Shown here in pieces: positions 1-14,362 of a stretch of DNA of 64,000 bases. Each line of letters begins with the position of its first letter. Position 1 is the stretch's first letter. Source of the DNA: Verrucomicrobiia bacterium (lineage in GTDB: Bacteria; Verrucomicrobiota; Verrucomicrobiia; Opitutales; Cerasicoccaceae); the NCBI GenBank assembly GCA_030425485.1, contig JAUIAM010000005.1, positions 1 through 64,000 on the forward strand, read 5' to 3'. Made by a program: the position numbers and the translations under genes. The notes under the pieces were generated by a model. That model did no database searches, had not been told where the DNA came from, and was given only the letters and a program-made list of their open reading frames with translations.

Positions 1-173
1 TGAGGATTTTTTCGGCTTTCGAAGTGGTGTGAATCCAGATTCATGAACTGAGAAAACGGAAAAAGACGCGAAAAGACCCTTTTCTACCGACCTTGATGAA
101 TTTGAAAACACGGCCTAGAGCCGGCAGGTCTGCCGCACACGCGATTTATCCCGTGCGCGGCAGTGAATGCGGA

Positions 174-3713
<3,540 letters not shown>

Positions 3714-4045
3714 AAGCTCTTTCAGGTTATAAATATATTATATATGATTTTGTGGGCGGGTAGCCCGAGAGAAGGCAAACAAGTGGGAGGTGCTTCGAGG
3801 TGTACCCCTACCGCATGCGCCAGACACCCGTACCTCACTGGCCAACGGGTATCCTTGGTGGAGAGAAGGTTTCATGGTCGCTTAGGCAGGCTTGAGTGAT
3901 CGCTAAACGGGCGGATTGTCTACAGCCCAATCGTGTTCTGATAAGCAGACAATTACACTTATACAGCATTCGCGTCAATATAATGAACGCTTATGGGAAG
4001 CCAGATAGCCTGTTCCCGCCTAGTTTGTAGTCCGGCTAATAGCGG

Positions 4046-5569
4046 CTAGCGAATTTGCTTACGCCCCGAAGAGGGGGTTGCGGCCAACTCACGGGCGATC
4101 TGCTCACCCGCCTCATGGTCCAACTGCGCATCGGGCGACCAACCGCCACCGAGCGCCTTGTAGAGCGCGACCACGCTGCGGAGCGACTCCACATGCGAGG
4201 TAATGAGCTTGTGCTCTTGCAGGTAAAGCGTGCGCTGCATGTTCAGCACATTGTCAAAGTCCGTCAGGCCGTTTTCATACTGGATGGTGACCAGCTCAAC
4301 CGAGGTTTCAGTCCCATCAATCGCCTGTACCAGGTAGCCCTGGCGCACACGGCTCTCGTGGTAAGAGACGAGGGCATTCTCTACCTCCTCCAGCGCATCG
4401 AGCACCGACTGGCGGTAGTTGAGGATGGCCTGATCGCGCTGGGCCTCCTTCACCTTCACGTCGTCGAGTACGCGCCCGCCCGTAAAGATGTTCCAGTGGA
4501 TCGGCGCGGCAGCCGTCCAGACGATACTGGAGGAGTCAAAAAAACTGCTCACCGAGTGCGACTCCAGTCCGACCGAGCCCTTGAGGGCAAACTTGGGATA
4601 TAGATTGGCCTTGGCCGCTCCGATCATAGCTGTGGCGGCAGCGGCTTCGCGCTCGGCCTGACGGATGTCTGGCCGCTGGCGCAGGAGTTCTGCCGGCACC
4701 CCGGCCTCGACCGACATGGTCGGCGTAGGCAGCGTGGGCGCATCCCCGATAATCGTACGGAGCGAGCCCGCATCCTGCCCGCAAAGCACCGCCATACGGT
4801 TCAGGGCTTCGTTCAGGTGGATGCGGTACTGGGGCACAGCGGCCTTCGTCTCGTAGAGGTTAGACTTGGCCTGCTCGACATCGAGCTGGGAGGTCAGTCC
4901 GTCCTTAAAGCGTTCTTCGGCCAACTCCAGCGACTGGGCCTGCACCTTGATGTTCTCCTCGGCATTGGCGATCTGGGCCTGAAAGCCGCGGATGTCGATG
5001 TAAGTCACCGCCACCTCCGCATAGAGCGACACCATGACATCGCGGTACTCCTCGACCGAGGCTTCAAAGCGCGCGCCTTCGGCCTCCACCTCGCGACGAA
5101 TGCGTCCAAAGACATCGAACTCCCAGGCCGCATCGAGGCCAAAAACCATCATCCCCTGTGACTGAAAGCCCCCCGGCGGCGCCATCTGGTTAAACACACC
5201 GTTGTTGCTGAGCTTGGTCGCGGTAACCTGCCCCCCCGCGCCCACCGTAGGGAGATTCGCTCCCCCGGCGAAAGCCAGACGCGCCCGGGCCTCCCGCACG
5301 CTGGCCAGCGCCATTTGCAGGGTAAGGTTCGACTGCCGGGCGTCCTCGATCAGGGTGTTGAGCACCGGATCATTAAACAGCTCCCACCAGGTCTGGATTG
5401 GCGCAGCGGGCTCCTGCGGGTCTGTGCCCACGATGTTGGCGTACCACTCATCCGGGGTGTGAATTTCCGGCTTCTCGTAGTCCGGGCCCACGGTACACCC
5501 CCCTAGCAGCGCGGCCAGAAGCAGGCCCGAGAGACGGGCTCGGTACGAAGGCTGTTCGGCGGTGCGCAT
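4046..5569 (-). CDS. Outer membrane efflux lipoprotein, NodT/OprM family
   Basis: Lipobox LLAALLGGCTVGPDYEKP; TolC-type repeats. Confidence 0.93.
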   Translation of the reverse strand: MRTAEQPSYRARLSGLLLAALLGGCTVGPDYEKPEIHTPDEWYANIVGTDPQEPAAPIQTWWELFNDPVLNTLIEDARQSNLTLQMALASVREARARLAFAGGANLPTVGAGGQVTATKLSNNGVFNQMAPPGGFQSQGMMVFGLDAAWEFDVFGRIRREVEAEGARFEASVEEYRDVMVSLYAEVAVTYIDIRGFQAQIANAEENIKVQAQSLELAEERFKDGLTSQLDVEQAKSNLYETKAAVPQYRIHLNEALNRMAVLCGQDAGSLRTIIGDAPTLPTPTMSVEAGVPAELLRQRPDIRQAEREAAAATAMIGAAKANLYPKFALKGSVGLESHSVSSFFDSSSIVWTAAAPIHWNIFTGGRVLDDVKVKEAQRDQAILNYRQSVLDALEEVENALVSYHESRVRQGYLVQAIDGTETSVELVTIQYENGLTDFDNVLNMQRTLYLQEHKLITSHVESLRSVVALYKALGGGWSPDAQLDHEAGEQIARELAATPSSGRKQIR

Positions 5570-5575
5570 CCCTGA

Positions 5576-6706
5576 TTAAAACGGGTTGAACAGGTAGTTG
5601 AGATAGCTCTCGGAGCGGATCTCAAGCTTGCGAATCAGCGCGAGCGCCTCAGGCGTTTCTTTGGTAAAGACCGCCACCAGCGCACTGGCCCCGAAGCGAA
5701 TCGGATAGTCCGGGTCCGGGTTGGTGATCTTGAGGCGGATGGCAAAGGCCATGCTCGGGTGGTTTGTCCCCTCTTGCGGCAGGATACCGCTGGGCTGGCC
5801 CTGAGCCCCACCCGTTGCCCAGCCGATGCTGACCACCTCGGCCTCAAACACCTTGCCGGGGTACATCTCAAAGGCGATCTCGGCCTTATCCCCGACGGCG
5901 ACGTGCTGCATCCCCCGCTGGTCAAAGCCGCCCAGAATCCACTGTTCCTCCTCGTTGACGAAGGGCATAACGGGCTGTTTCAGGCGAATGAACGAGCCCG
6001 GGTAAAGCTGCATGTTGGGCACGTACCCGTCCGCTGGGGCGCGAATCACGGTGTGCTCCAGGTTGTACTGCGCGGTGGCGAGCTTGGCCTCGATCTCGGC
6101 GATCTGCGCGTGCTGGCCATCGAGCATGGCGTCGTAGGCCAGCTCCGACGCCCGTAGATCGGCCTCATCCACTGCCAGTTGAGCCTCCGCATTCTTTACA
6201 TTCTGCTCTTCTTGCTGGATGCGGATGACCGAAACGGCGTTCTTCTCCTTGGCCGCAGAAAACTCGTTCAACTTTTCCTTGTTCAGCGCAAGCTGGGCCT
6301 TGGACTGCTCGACCCGCGCTTTGTTGGCGTCGACCTGAGCCTTGAGCGTGGCCACGGAAGAACGCGTCAGCTCCAACTGTGCCTGCTGCTCCTGCACGCG
6401 GTGCTGCCAAGTCGAGGGGTCCATTTTAAAAAGCGGGTCGCCCTTCTTCACGCGCTGGTTGGCCGCAACGTAAACCTCTTCGACATAGCCGCCGTACTCC
6501 GGCGCCATCTGCACCACGTAGGACTGGGCAAAGGAGTACTTACTGTATGGCGTGTACTGCCCCAGCAGCAGCACCTCGGTCAGGGCCGCGCTGACGTAGA
6601 GCCCGCAGACGATGAACTTCCAAAACAGGTTAAACGGGAGCAGCTTGTAATCGATGAAGATCAAGCGCACGAAAAAGTAGTAGGCGATGGTGATGAGCAG
6701 TTCCAT
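5576..6706 (-). CDS. HlyD/EmrA-like membrane fusion protein (YiaV/AaeA type)
   Basis: N-terminal TM segments, lipoyl halves around a coiled coil, 'VIRAPADGYVPNMQLYPGSFIRL'. Confidence 0.9.
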   Translation of the reverse strand: MELLITIAYYFFVRLIFIDYKLLPFNLFWKFIVCGLYVSAALTEVLLLGQYTPYSKYSFAQSYVVQMAPEYGGYVEEVYVAANQRVKKGDPLFKMDPSTWQHRVQEQQAQLELTRSSVATLKAQVDANKARVEQSKAQLALNKEKLNEFSAAKEKNAVSVIRIQQEEQNVKNAEAQLAVDEADLRASELAYDAMLDGQHAQIAEIEAKLATAQYNLEHTVIRAPADGYVPNMQLYPGSFIRLKQPVMPFVNEEEQWILGGFDQRGMQHVAVGDKAEIAFEMYPGKVFEAEVVSIGWATGGAQGQPSGILPQEGTNHPSMAFAIRLKITNPDPDYPIRFGASALVAVFTKETPEALALIRKLEIRSESYLNYLFNPF

Positions 6707-6715
6707 AGCAGGTGC

Positions 6716-7081
6716 TTACTTGTCCTTGGACTTGGTTTCAGCCGCTTTAGGCGCGTCTGCCTGGGGCTCTTGAGCCTGTTCCTTGGCGTGCTTGCGTCGC
6801 AAAAACTTGGGCAGAGGCTTGGCCGGCTTTTCCACCTCGGGGTCTTCCTCACGGTAGACTTTACCAATCACCGCGTTGGAGTATGCCCAGACCAGCGCAA
6901 ACATCCACAACGGAAAAATCAACAGCCCCAGCAGGGACGTCACCTCGATCGCCTTGGCCTGCGGGTGATTGCGGTCCTTGGCCACCTTGCCCGGGTAGCA
7001 GTGTATCTTCACGATCCCCAGCGTGATAACAATCACGGACATGAGGATCAATCCGAGCGAAACATAATCCAGCGTAGACAT
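6716..7081 (-). CDS. DUF3302 (YiaW-like) inner membrane protein
   Basis: Start placed at MSTLDYVSLGLILMSVIVITLGIVKIHCYPGKVAKDRNHPQAKAIEVTSLLGLLIFPLWMFALVWAY; it neighbours the YiaV-like HlyD gene as in yiaVW pairs. Confidence 0.8.
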   Translation of the reverse strand: MSTLDYVSLGLILMSVIVITLGIVKIHCYPGKVAKDRNHPQAKAIEVTSLLGLLIFPLWMFALVWAYSNAVIGKVYREEDPEVEKPAKPLPKFLRRKHAKEQAQEPQADAPKAAETKSKDK

Positions 7082-7290
7082 GGTGCAGTGGGTGCAGAAT
7101 ACAGGCGGCCAGACTGGCGCGACCAGCCCGGAACCGGCATCCAGTACTGTTGCCCACGGGCAGGGACACAATGCAAAAGTGCAAAACTTTGCGGTAGTGT
7201 CCTACCGTACACTCCAGAATGTCGGAGAATATCTCACCCACACGGCGTTAGCCCAACATCGCCCAAGACTCATACCCCCAGGGCTAACCG

Positions 7291-10200
7291 CTATGCGCTC
7301 TGAACGCCGCGTTTGGCATGGTTGCGCCCGCGGATGTCCTCCAGGATAAGGTAGAAACAAGGTACAAGCACAAGGATGATAAGCGTGGCAAAGAGAATAC
7401 CAAAGCCGAGCGAGATCGCCATCGGGATCATAAAGCGCGCCTGGCGCGAAGTCTCCATAATCATGGGGAACAGCCCGCCAAAGGTGGTCAAGGTCGTCAA
7501 CACGATGGCCCGGAACCGCGACATGGCCGCCAAACGAATGGCCTCCGAGGCGACCATCCCCTCCTTGCGGAATTTATTGGTCCGGTCGATCAAGACGAGC
7601 GAGTCATTCACCACGACACCGCTTAGCGCGACAATGCCAAACAGGCTCATCAAGCTCAGGTTATACCCCATGATGATGTGCCCAATGACCGCCCCCACGA
7701 TGCCGAAGGGAATCGCTGTCATGATGATGGCCGGCTGCCAATAGCTGTTAAAGGGAATGGCCAACAGTGCGTACACGGCCCCCATAGCAAAGAGCAGCCC
7801 CCAGATCATTGCCGACTGGCTCTCGTTCATATCAGCCTGCCTCCCCTCGAAACCGTAACTCAGCCCCGGGTATTCCCCCGCCAATTGCGGCAGCACCGTC
7901 TTGAGCAAGTCCTGCATGATGGGTCCGGCAGCGGCCTGGTTGCCCGTATCTGCCGTTACGTTAAGCACCCGTCGACCGTCGCGCCGCGAGATGCTGGTAA
8001 AGGCCCGGTCACGCTCGATATCGACCGCGTCCACCAGCGGCACCTCTCCCCCACTGGGCGTCATCAGGATGAGCGAGTCGATGTCTGCCTCCGAGGTGCG
8101 CTGTTCCTCCGGCAATCGTACCATGATCTTGATCTCGTGCCGTCCGCGAAGCTGGCGGATGGCCTCCGAACCGTAGAAGGATGCACGCACCTGCCGGGCT
8201 ACCTCGCGCGAAGTCAGCCCAAGACTCTGGGCCTCCGGGCGCAGGGTAAAGTTAAACTGCTCCTTACCGGGCTGAAATCCATCGCTGACGTCCTTCGTCT
8301 CGGGGTAGTTCGCCAGCTCCTCGGCCAGACGCTCCGCCGCTGCCTCCAACGTCTCGATATTACGGTGGCTCAACTCGACATTGATGCTGTCGCCCGAGCC
8401 GGGACCGCCGCGGTCGGAGGCAAAGCTGCTCGTATCCACCCCGTAGAGCTCCCCGACTTCCTGTCGCCACAGTTGGGTAAACTTCATGGTCGAGATCGGC
8501 CTCACCCCGGCCTCGGTCAGGTATACGCGGAACTGCACATTGTGGCTGCCCCCGCGCCCCACCACGGTATAGATGCCTTTCGAGAGCTCATCGCCCCCGT
8601 TCTGCTCCACCACCCGCTGGGCGGCGCTCAGGACCTGCTGGCGGATTTTCTCCGTATCTTCGACCGGCGAGCCAAAGGGCAGACTCACCTGACCAAAGGC
8701 GTAATCTGCCTCCACCCGGGGCATGAAAATCGTCTGAATGCGTCCGCTGTCCACCCAGGAGAAAATCAGCGCCATGCAGGAAAGCCCGATCACCACGACG
8801 ACGTAGCGCCAGCCGAGCACCTTCTCCAGCCACGGGCCATAGCGCTCGTTGACGAAGCGCATGAAGACCACGCTGAAACGCTGCTGCGCGTTGTGCAGCT
8901 TTCCACGAATCCCCTTCGGGTGAATATCCTTCTGGTGGGAGAGGTGGGCCGGCAGGATGAAAAGTGACTCGATCAGGGACACGGCGAAAACCGCGATAAT
9001 CACCACCGGTATGACCTCGAAAATCTTCCCCATGAATCCCGGGATGAAAAACAGTGGCATGAAGGCCACGATGTTGGTCAACACACTGAAAGTCACCGGT
9101 ACAGCCACCTCGCGTGCCCCATCGATCGCTGCGTGATAAAAGCTCTTTCCCCTCTGGTGGTGGCTGTAAATGTTCTCGCCCACCACGATGGCATCGTCCA
9201 CCACGATCCCCAAGGTGATGATGAAGGCGAACATCGAGATCATGTTGATCGTCGCATCAAAAGGCGGAAAAAACAGGAAGCCGCCCAGGAAGGAAATCGG
9301 AATACCCAGCGTGACCCAAAAGGCCAGCCGCGCCTCCAGAAATACCCCCAGGACCAGCAGGACCAGGACCAACCCCATGAGCAGGTTTTTAATCAACAGC
9401 TCAGCACGTTGACGGTATACGTCGGAGCGGTCGTTGGTGATCTTGAGCGACAAGCCCGCCGGAAGCGTCTCCCGCAGATCGGCCACGACCTCCTTCACCG
9501 CGTTGGACACGCTGATCGGGGTCTGGTCACCGATGCGATAGATCTCCATCAGCACAGTGGGCTCGCCGTTGAAGTGCGCGTACAGGTCGGTGTCTTCGGT
9601 AAAGCCGTCGCTGATAGTCGCAATGTCTCCCAGTAGCACGCGCACCCCGTCCTCTCCGGTAATGATCGGGATATTGGCAAACTCCTGTGCGTAATCACGA
9701 CGCTCCTTTACCCGGACAAGAATCTCGCCCGTAGCGGTCTTCACGCCACCACCAGCCAGGTCCAGCGAGGATGCCCCCACGATAGTCGAGATGTCGTTGA
9801 GCGTCAGCCCGTACAGCCGTAGCGTCTCCCGTGGAACCGTGATGGTGACCTCGTAATCGCGCGCGCCCTCCAGCTCTACCTGGGTAATCCCCTGATGCGC
9901 CAACAAGCTGTCGCGAACCGTTTCGGCCACGCTGCGCAGGGTCCACTCGTCAAAATTTCCGTGGAGCGCCAAGTCCACCACTTCTCTGCGACGGCTGGAG
10001 ATATAAACCGTCGGCTCCTCGGCTTCATCGGGAAAGGTGGTTATCCGGTCTATCTCGTTCTTGATCTCGTTGGCCAGTTGCTGGATGTCCTCCCCCTCGA
10101 CCAATTCCACCGAAACAGAGCCGCTCCCTTCGCTGGCCGACGAAGTCACTTCTTTCACCCCGTCCAGCCCCTCGACCGCCTCTTCCACCGGCAGCACGAT

Positions 10201-10413
10201 GCTCTGCTCGACTTCCTCCGGGCTCGCCCCGGGATAGCTCACCCGGACATTGACAATGTCCATCGCGAACGACGGGAAGACCTCCTGCTTGACGTTCGAC
10301 ATGACCAGCGCACCACCGATCAGGAACATCAGCATGATGAGGTTTGCCGTCACCGAGTGACGCACCATCCAGGCGATGGGCCCCTTTTGCATATGAGAAT
10401 CCGTTGGATGCAT
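7291..10413 (-). CDS. RND efflux transporter permease (AcrB/MMPL superfamily)
   Basis: 1040 aa; 'VNVRVSYPGASPEEVEQSIVLPVEEAVEGLDGVKEVTS', TM4 'GIVVDDAIVVGENIY'. True start may be MQKGPIAWM (~10392). Confidence 0.95.
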   Translation of the reverse strand: MHPTDSHMQKGPIAWMVRHSVTANLIMLMFLIGGALVMSNVKQEVFPSFAMDIVNVRVSYPGASPEEVEQSIVLPVEEAVEGLDGVKEVTSSASEGSGSVSVELVEGEDIQQLANEIKNEIDRITTFPDEAEEPTVYISSRRREVVDLALHGNFDEWTLRSVAETVRDSLLAHQGITQVELEGARDYEVTITVPRETLRLYGLTLNDISTIVGASSLDLAGGGVKTATGEILVRVKERRDYAQEFANIPIITGEDGVRVLLGDIATISDGFTEDTDLYAHFNGEPTVLMEIYRIGDQTPISVSNAVKEVVADLRETLPAGLSLKITNDRSDVYRQRAELLIKNLLMGLVLVLLVLGVFLEARLAFWVTLGIPISFLGGFLFFPPFDATINMISMFAFIITLGIVVDDAIVVGENIYSHHQRGKSFYHAAIDGAREVAVPVTFSVLTNIVAFMPLFFIPGFMGKIFEVIPVVIIAVFAVSLIESLFILPAHLSHQKDIHPKGIRGKLHNAQQRFSVVFMRFVNERYGPWLEKVLGWRYVVVVIGLSCMALIFSWVDSGRIQTIFMPRVEADYAFGQVSLPFGSPVEDTEKIRQQVLSAAQRVVEQNGGDELSKGIYTVVGRGGSHNVQFRVYLTEAGVRPISTMKFTQLWRQEVGELYGVDTSSFASDRGGPGSGDSINVELSHRNIETLEAAAERLAEELANYPETKDVSDGFQPGKEQFNFTLRPEAQSLGLTSREVARQVRASFYGSEAIRQLRGRHEIKIMVRLPEEQRTSEADIDSLILMTPSGGEVPLVDAVDIERDRAFTSISRRDGRRVLNVTADTGNQAAAGPIMQDLLKTVLPQLAGEYPGLSYGFEGRQADMNESQSAMIWGLLFAMGAVYALLAIPFNSYWQPAIIMTAIPFGIVGAVIGHIIMGYNLSLMSLFGIVALSGVVVNDSLVLIDRTNKFRKEGMVASEAIRLAAMSRFRAIVLTTLTTFGGLFPMIMETSRQARFMIPMAISLGFGILFATLIILVLVPCFYLILEDIRGRNHAKRGVQSA

Positions 10414-10423
10414 GAAAAATTAA

Positions 10424-11626
10424 CTAAGCGGCTTGTTCGACCGGGGTGAATTGCAGGCGACGTTGCAGCAGCGGCCAGGCAAGCAGCACCACACCGGGCA
10501 GAAGGAAGGTTAACAGGGCCAGGACCAGCACGGGGCGGGACCAGCCCGCAGTCGTCAAGGCCATGCACAATGCACCCGCCATGAACTGCGTAAAAATCAG
10601 CAACGAGGACGCCGAGCCGATGTCGCGATCGACCTGCTCCAGGATAAGGTGGTTGGCCAGGGGACGACTCACCCCCGTGCAAAAGCCAAACATGCTCATG
10701 CCTGCGACGAAGGCGACAAGGTGCCCCCCGCCAAAGAGGGCCAGAACAACGCTGGCCACAAGGCAACCGCACAAGCTGCTAAAGATCAGTGCACGGTCGC
10801 TAAAGCGTGCCAACAAGCGCGTACACAGAAACGCCCCCGCCATCGAACTCAGGGGCACGAGGGCAAAGAACAGGGCAAAGGCGCGTTCACTCAAATGGAA
10901 GTGCTCCATGTAAATGATGCTCGATATCCCCACGTAGCCCAGGATGGGCGCGGCAATCAGACACATGCTGAAGTTGGCCATGAGGAAACGGCTGTTGCCC
11001 GCCAGCCGCAGATAGCGCTTGGTCGCATGGAGCACCCCGCCGCTTTCGCGCGTGGTCGAGCTCTCGTCAAAAAACTTCCAGGCCAGCACATAGAGCACCG
11101 CACTGATGACGCCCAACAGGACAAAGATCGTCTGCCACGGTGCGTAGGCCATCACGAACGCCCCGATTGAAGGTGCGATCATCGGGGCAATGGATACGAT
11201 GATACCCATCCACGCCAGGATGCGCTGCCGCGTACGCCCGGTAAATTTATCCCGGCAATAGGCCAGCGACATGGAGGATGGCGCGGACGCGGCCACCCCC
11301 TGCAAGACACGAAACAGAATCAACTCCAGTGGGCTGGTGGCCAGCGCGCAGAGAACGGAGGCCAGGCTAAAGAGCGCCACTCCGCCGAGCAGAACCGGGC
11401 GCCTGCCCACCTTGTCCGAGAGCGAGCCAAAGATCAGCAGCCCGATGCTGAAGGCCACAAACCAGAGCACGAGCGAAAGGTTAATCGTGCTGGCGGGCGT
11501 TTGCCACAACTGAGACAAGTGCGGAATCGCCACCAGGTACATGTCCGTCGATAGGGGCGGTGTAGCACACAGCGCAGCCAAAAAGATCACACGCCAGCGA
11601 CTGGGGATCTCCGCCTCACTCATCAC
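10424..11626 (-). CDS. MFS multidrug transporter, Bcr/CflA family
   Basis: 12-TM pattern; 'LCATPPLSTDMYLVAIPHLSQLW', 'GSLSDKVGRRPVLLGG'. Confidence 0.92.
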   Translation of the reverse strand: MMSEAEIPSRWRVIFLAALCATPPLSTDMYLVAIPHLSQLWQTPASTINLSLVLWFVAFSIGLLIFGSLSDKVGRRPVLLGGVALFSLASVLCALATSPLELILFRVLQGVAASAPSSMSLAYCRDKFTGRTRQRILAWMGIIVSIAPMIAPSIGAFVMAYAPWQTIFVLLGVISAVLYVLAWKFFDESSTTRESGGVLHATKRYLRLAGNSRFLMANFSMCLIAAPILGYVGISSIIYMEHFHLSERAFALFFALVPLSSMAGAFLCTRLLARFSDRALIFSSLCGCLVASVVLALFGGGHLVAFVAGMSMFGFCTGVSRPLANHLILEQVDRDIGSASSLLIFTQFMAGALCMALTTAGWSRPVLVLALLTFLLPGVVLLAWPLLQRRLQFTPVEQAA

Positions 11627-12872
11627 GCGCTTTCCCCTCCTTCTTAACCACAGGTTTTAGCGGAGTCCCGTCTTCATCGGCCATCACGAGCATCAACCCC
11701 GGTGTGGGCATGGCCAGATTACTCAGCACGATGCGCTCGCCTTCCTTGAACCCCTCCTCCACCAGCACCATCTGGTCGCCCTGCCAGACCGGGTCAATCG
11801 CGCGGACTTCCAGTTTGTCTTCAGGATCAACCACCCAGACATAGGCCCCATCGCGAAATGCCCGACGCGGCAGCTTGAAAACCTCCTGCAGTTCGCGGCC
11901 CATGAGCTCGACGCGCACATAGTCCCCCAGCAGCAGCGGCGGTTGCCCGGCGTTCTCCTCAAGCAGGCAAAGCGGGTCATCCACCGCAATCAAGACACGC
12001 GCCATGCGCCCGGCCGGATCGAGGTCGCCCAGCAGCGCGATCACCCGCCCCTCACGAAACCCGTCACGGTTGGCGTTGGGATAAACGCGGGCTACGCTAC
12101 CCTCCGTCTGGGAGGGGCCGGGTATCCTCAGCCATTTGAGCTGCGACTTGGGCACGGCAGCGCGCACCCAATAAGTATCTGTGCCAGCAAGGCTGGCCAC
12201 GGCGCTCTGGGGCGAAAGGTAAGACCCCAGGTCAACCGATTTCTCCAGCACAATGGCATTGAAGGGTGCGGTAATGCGCGTACGGACCAGGTCCAACTCC
12301 GCTTGCTCCAGGGTAGCCTGAGCCATAACCACTTCCGCCTCGGCTGACTTTAGCTGCGGCTCGCGCAGGGCCAGCGAGGAGTTCACCCCGGCAATTTCGC
12401 TCGCTTCCTGAATCAGCTCCCACTCGCGCTTGGCAATGGTCTGGTTGCCCGATTCGATAGCCATATCGCTCATCTCCATCTCAAGCGATGCCTGGGCCGT
12501 GGCCAAGGCCGAGCGATAGTCGCGGTCGTCAATCTGCACCAGATAGTCTCCCGCTTCGAGGTGGCGGCCCTCGGCAAAGTCTGGCCCCAAGGCGATGACT
12601 TCTCCGCTGACCTGGGCACCGAGGTCAACTTGCCGTTGCGGCACCACACTGCCCATCGCGTCGACAACGACCTGCTCGTCGCTGCGCTCGAGCGTGCGCA
12701 CAATGACATTGGCCTGCATCGGCGCGGGAGGGCGTCGCGACGCCTTCGGCCCGGTGTTGATGATGACCACGCACACGACCGCGCAGATCGCCGCAATCAG
12801 GAAAATGGCAAGGGTGCGCCTCCAGGGGAAGCGATTCGGGGAGTCAGTGGCAGGTTCGGACATGGTGGTCAA
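11616..12872 (-). CDS. RND efflux periplasmic adaptor subunit
   Basis: 'LGAQVSGEVIALGPDFAEGRHLEAGDYLVQIDDRDYRSAL' lipoyl domain; 'TRITAPFNAIVLEKSVDLGSYLSPQSAVASL'. Confidence 0.93.
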   Translation of the reverse strand: MTTMSEPATDSPNRFPWRRTLAIFLIAAICAVVCVVIINTGPKASRRPPAPMQANVIVRTLERSDEQVVVDAMGSVVPQRQVDLGAQVSGEVIALGPDFAEGRHLEAGDYLVQIDDRDYRSALATAQASLEMEMSDMAIESGNQTIAKREWELIQEASEIAGVNSSLALREPQLKSAEAEVVMAQATLEQAELDLVRTRITAPFNAIVLEKSVDLGSYLSPQSAVASLAGTDTYWVRAAVPKSQLKWLRIPGPSQTEGSVARVYPNANRDGFREGRVIALLGDLDPAGRMARVLIAVDDPLCLLEENAGQPPLLLGDYVRVELMGRELQEVFKLPRRAFRDGAYVWVVDPEDKLEVRAIDPVWQGDQMVLVEEGFKEGERIVLSNLAMPTPGLMLVMADEDGTPLKPVVKKEGKARDE

Positions 12873-14362
12873 TCGTCGTGCGAGGCAGCGGGCTCCTCAG
12901 CGTTGTCATCCAGAAGTTCAGCAAAAACGGGCACCAGCGGAATGGTGTCCTCGGGCGAAAGGACGGGCTCGGGCTGCGGGTTGGTCAGCGGGATGTCTCC
13001 GCCCAGGGCCAGATGGAGATCGACTCGCGCCTGCAGCAATGTCGAGACAAGAGAAATGCGCTCGCGCTGCAGCGACTGTAGCGAAGACAGCGAGGAGGTC
13101 ACATCGAGGTAATCGGTCAGGCCATTGAAATAACGCGACTGCGCCTCCACAAATTCCTGCTGGGCAGCCTCCATCTCGCGGTCCATGGCCTCCAGCTCCT
13201 TGTACAGCCAGAACTCCCGCACCAGCGCGTCACGCACTTCCTTGTAGGCGGTCAGCACGGTGCTGCGATATTGCATGAGGGCTTGTCGGGCCAGAGCGAG
13301 CTGACGCTCGACTTCCGCCTGGCGACGCCCGGCGTCAAAAAGCGGCTGGGCCAGTCCGGCCACAAAGGTCGCCGACCAACTGTCGAAGGCATCGGCAAAC
13401 GCGCCCGCCGTCGTGGTGGCATCCGCGCTCAAGGTTAAGCGGGGCAAGCGGTCCGCCCGGGCCTCGGCCACGTTCCACTGGGCAGCGTTGAGCGACTCGT
13501 AGGCCGCCCGCACATCGGGCCGCTGCAGCAGCAGGTCCGTCGGCAGGCCAAGCGTGGGTGCCGGTGGCATCTGCGGCATACCCAGCGTCCCCACCTCAAA
13601 CGTCCAATCGGCCGCCTTGCCCAATAGCAGCGACAACTGGTGCTGATAGAGGCGAATCTGCCGCTCCACTTGCGGCACAATGGTCTCCGACCCGGCCAGC
13701 AACTGCTTCTGCTGGTAAACATCCAAGGCGCTGGCCTGCCCATTGCCAAAGCGGAGCAGGACAAGTTCCAGTTGGGTGCGGTTGGTTTCAATCTGGTTAT
13801 TGAGCAGGCGAAGCCCATCGGCCAGAGCGAGGATGTTCAGCCAGGTGTAAGCGACATCTCCACTCAGCACCAGTGCCGTGGCCTGCAAATCAGCCTGCTG
13901 GTAGGCCAGTTGCGCCTCCGCGCTCTCGGACTGGGCCCGGATGCGGCCCCAGAGGTCCACTTCGTAGCCAATGCCGATCCCCAGCCCCCACTGCTCGGAG
14001 GAGTTGCCAAAGCGCGGCACTTGCTGGTAGGTCTTGCTCCAGTCACCCCCGGCCTCAAGCGAGGGATAAAGGTCTGCCCCGGCCACGACGGCCTGCGCCT
14101 CAGCCGCGCGCAGACGCGCCCAGGCCTCGGCCAAATCTAGATTTCCCGCCAGGGCCTCATCCTCAAGGCTATCGAGATCGGACCGCTCAAAGGCCGTCCA
14201 CCAGCGGTCCCGACGAGCCGCCGCAGACACGTCTTCATCTGCCATACCGTACCCCGCCGGCAGCGACTGCGGTTCGGCCCGCTCCGGTGTATTGGCCGAG
14301 TACTGACAGCCCGCCAGCAAGGTGATGGCCAAGGCGGTTAGGCTAAGTCCAAACTTAGACAC
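12869..14362 (-). CDS. Outer membrane efflux lipoprotein, NodT family
   Basis: The ORF extends to 14470, but a GTG start at 14362 gives signal and lipobox VSKFGLSLTALAITLLAGC. The stop overlaps the adaptor start. Confidence 0.9.
   Translation of the reverse strand: MSKFGLSLTALAITLLAGCQYSANTPERAEPQSLPAGYGMADEDVSAAARRDRWWTAFERSDLDSLEDEALAGNLDLAEAWARLRAAEAQAVVAGADLYPSLEAGGDWSKTYQQVPRFGNSSEQWGLGIGIGYEVDLWGRIRAQSESAEAQLAYQQADLQATALVLSGDVAYTWLNILALADGLRLLNNQIETNRTQLELVLLRFGNGQASALDVYQQKQLLAGSETIVPQVERQIRLYQHQLSLLLGKAADWTFEVGTLGMPQMPPAPTLGLPTDLLLQRPDVRAAYESLNAAQWNVAEARADRLPRLTLSADATTTAGAFADAFDSWSATFVAGLAQPLFDAGRRQAEVERQLALARQALMQYRSTVLTAYKEVRDALVREFWLYKELEAMDREMEAAQQEFVEAQSRYFNGLTDYLDVTSSLSSLQSLQRERISLVSTLLQARVDLHLALGGDIPLTNPQPEPVLSPEDTIPLVPVFAELLDDNAEEPAASHDD

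Noticed and set aside
130-163. Hairpin CTGCCGCACACG...CGTGCGCGGCAG downstream of nifJ
   Set aside because: Good stem (one G:U) but no T tract on the nifJ strand; not called a terminator.
7678-8967. 429-aa plus-strand ORF opposite the RND permease
   Set aside because: Antisense artefact; low-complexity His/Arg/Gln-rich composition.
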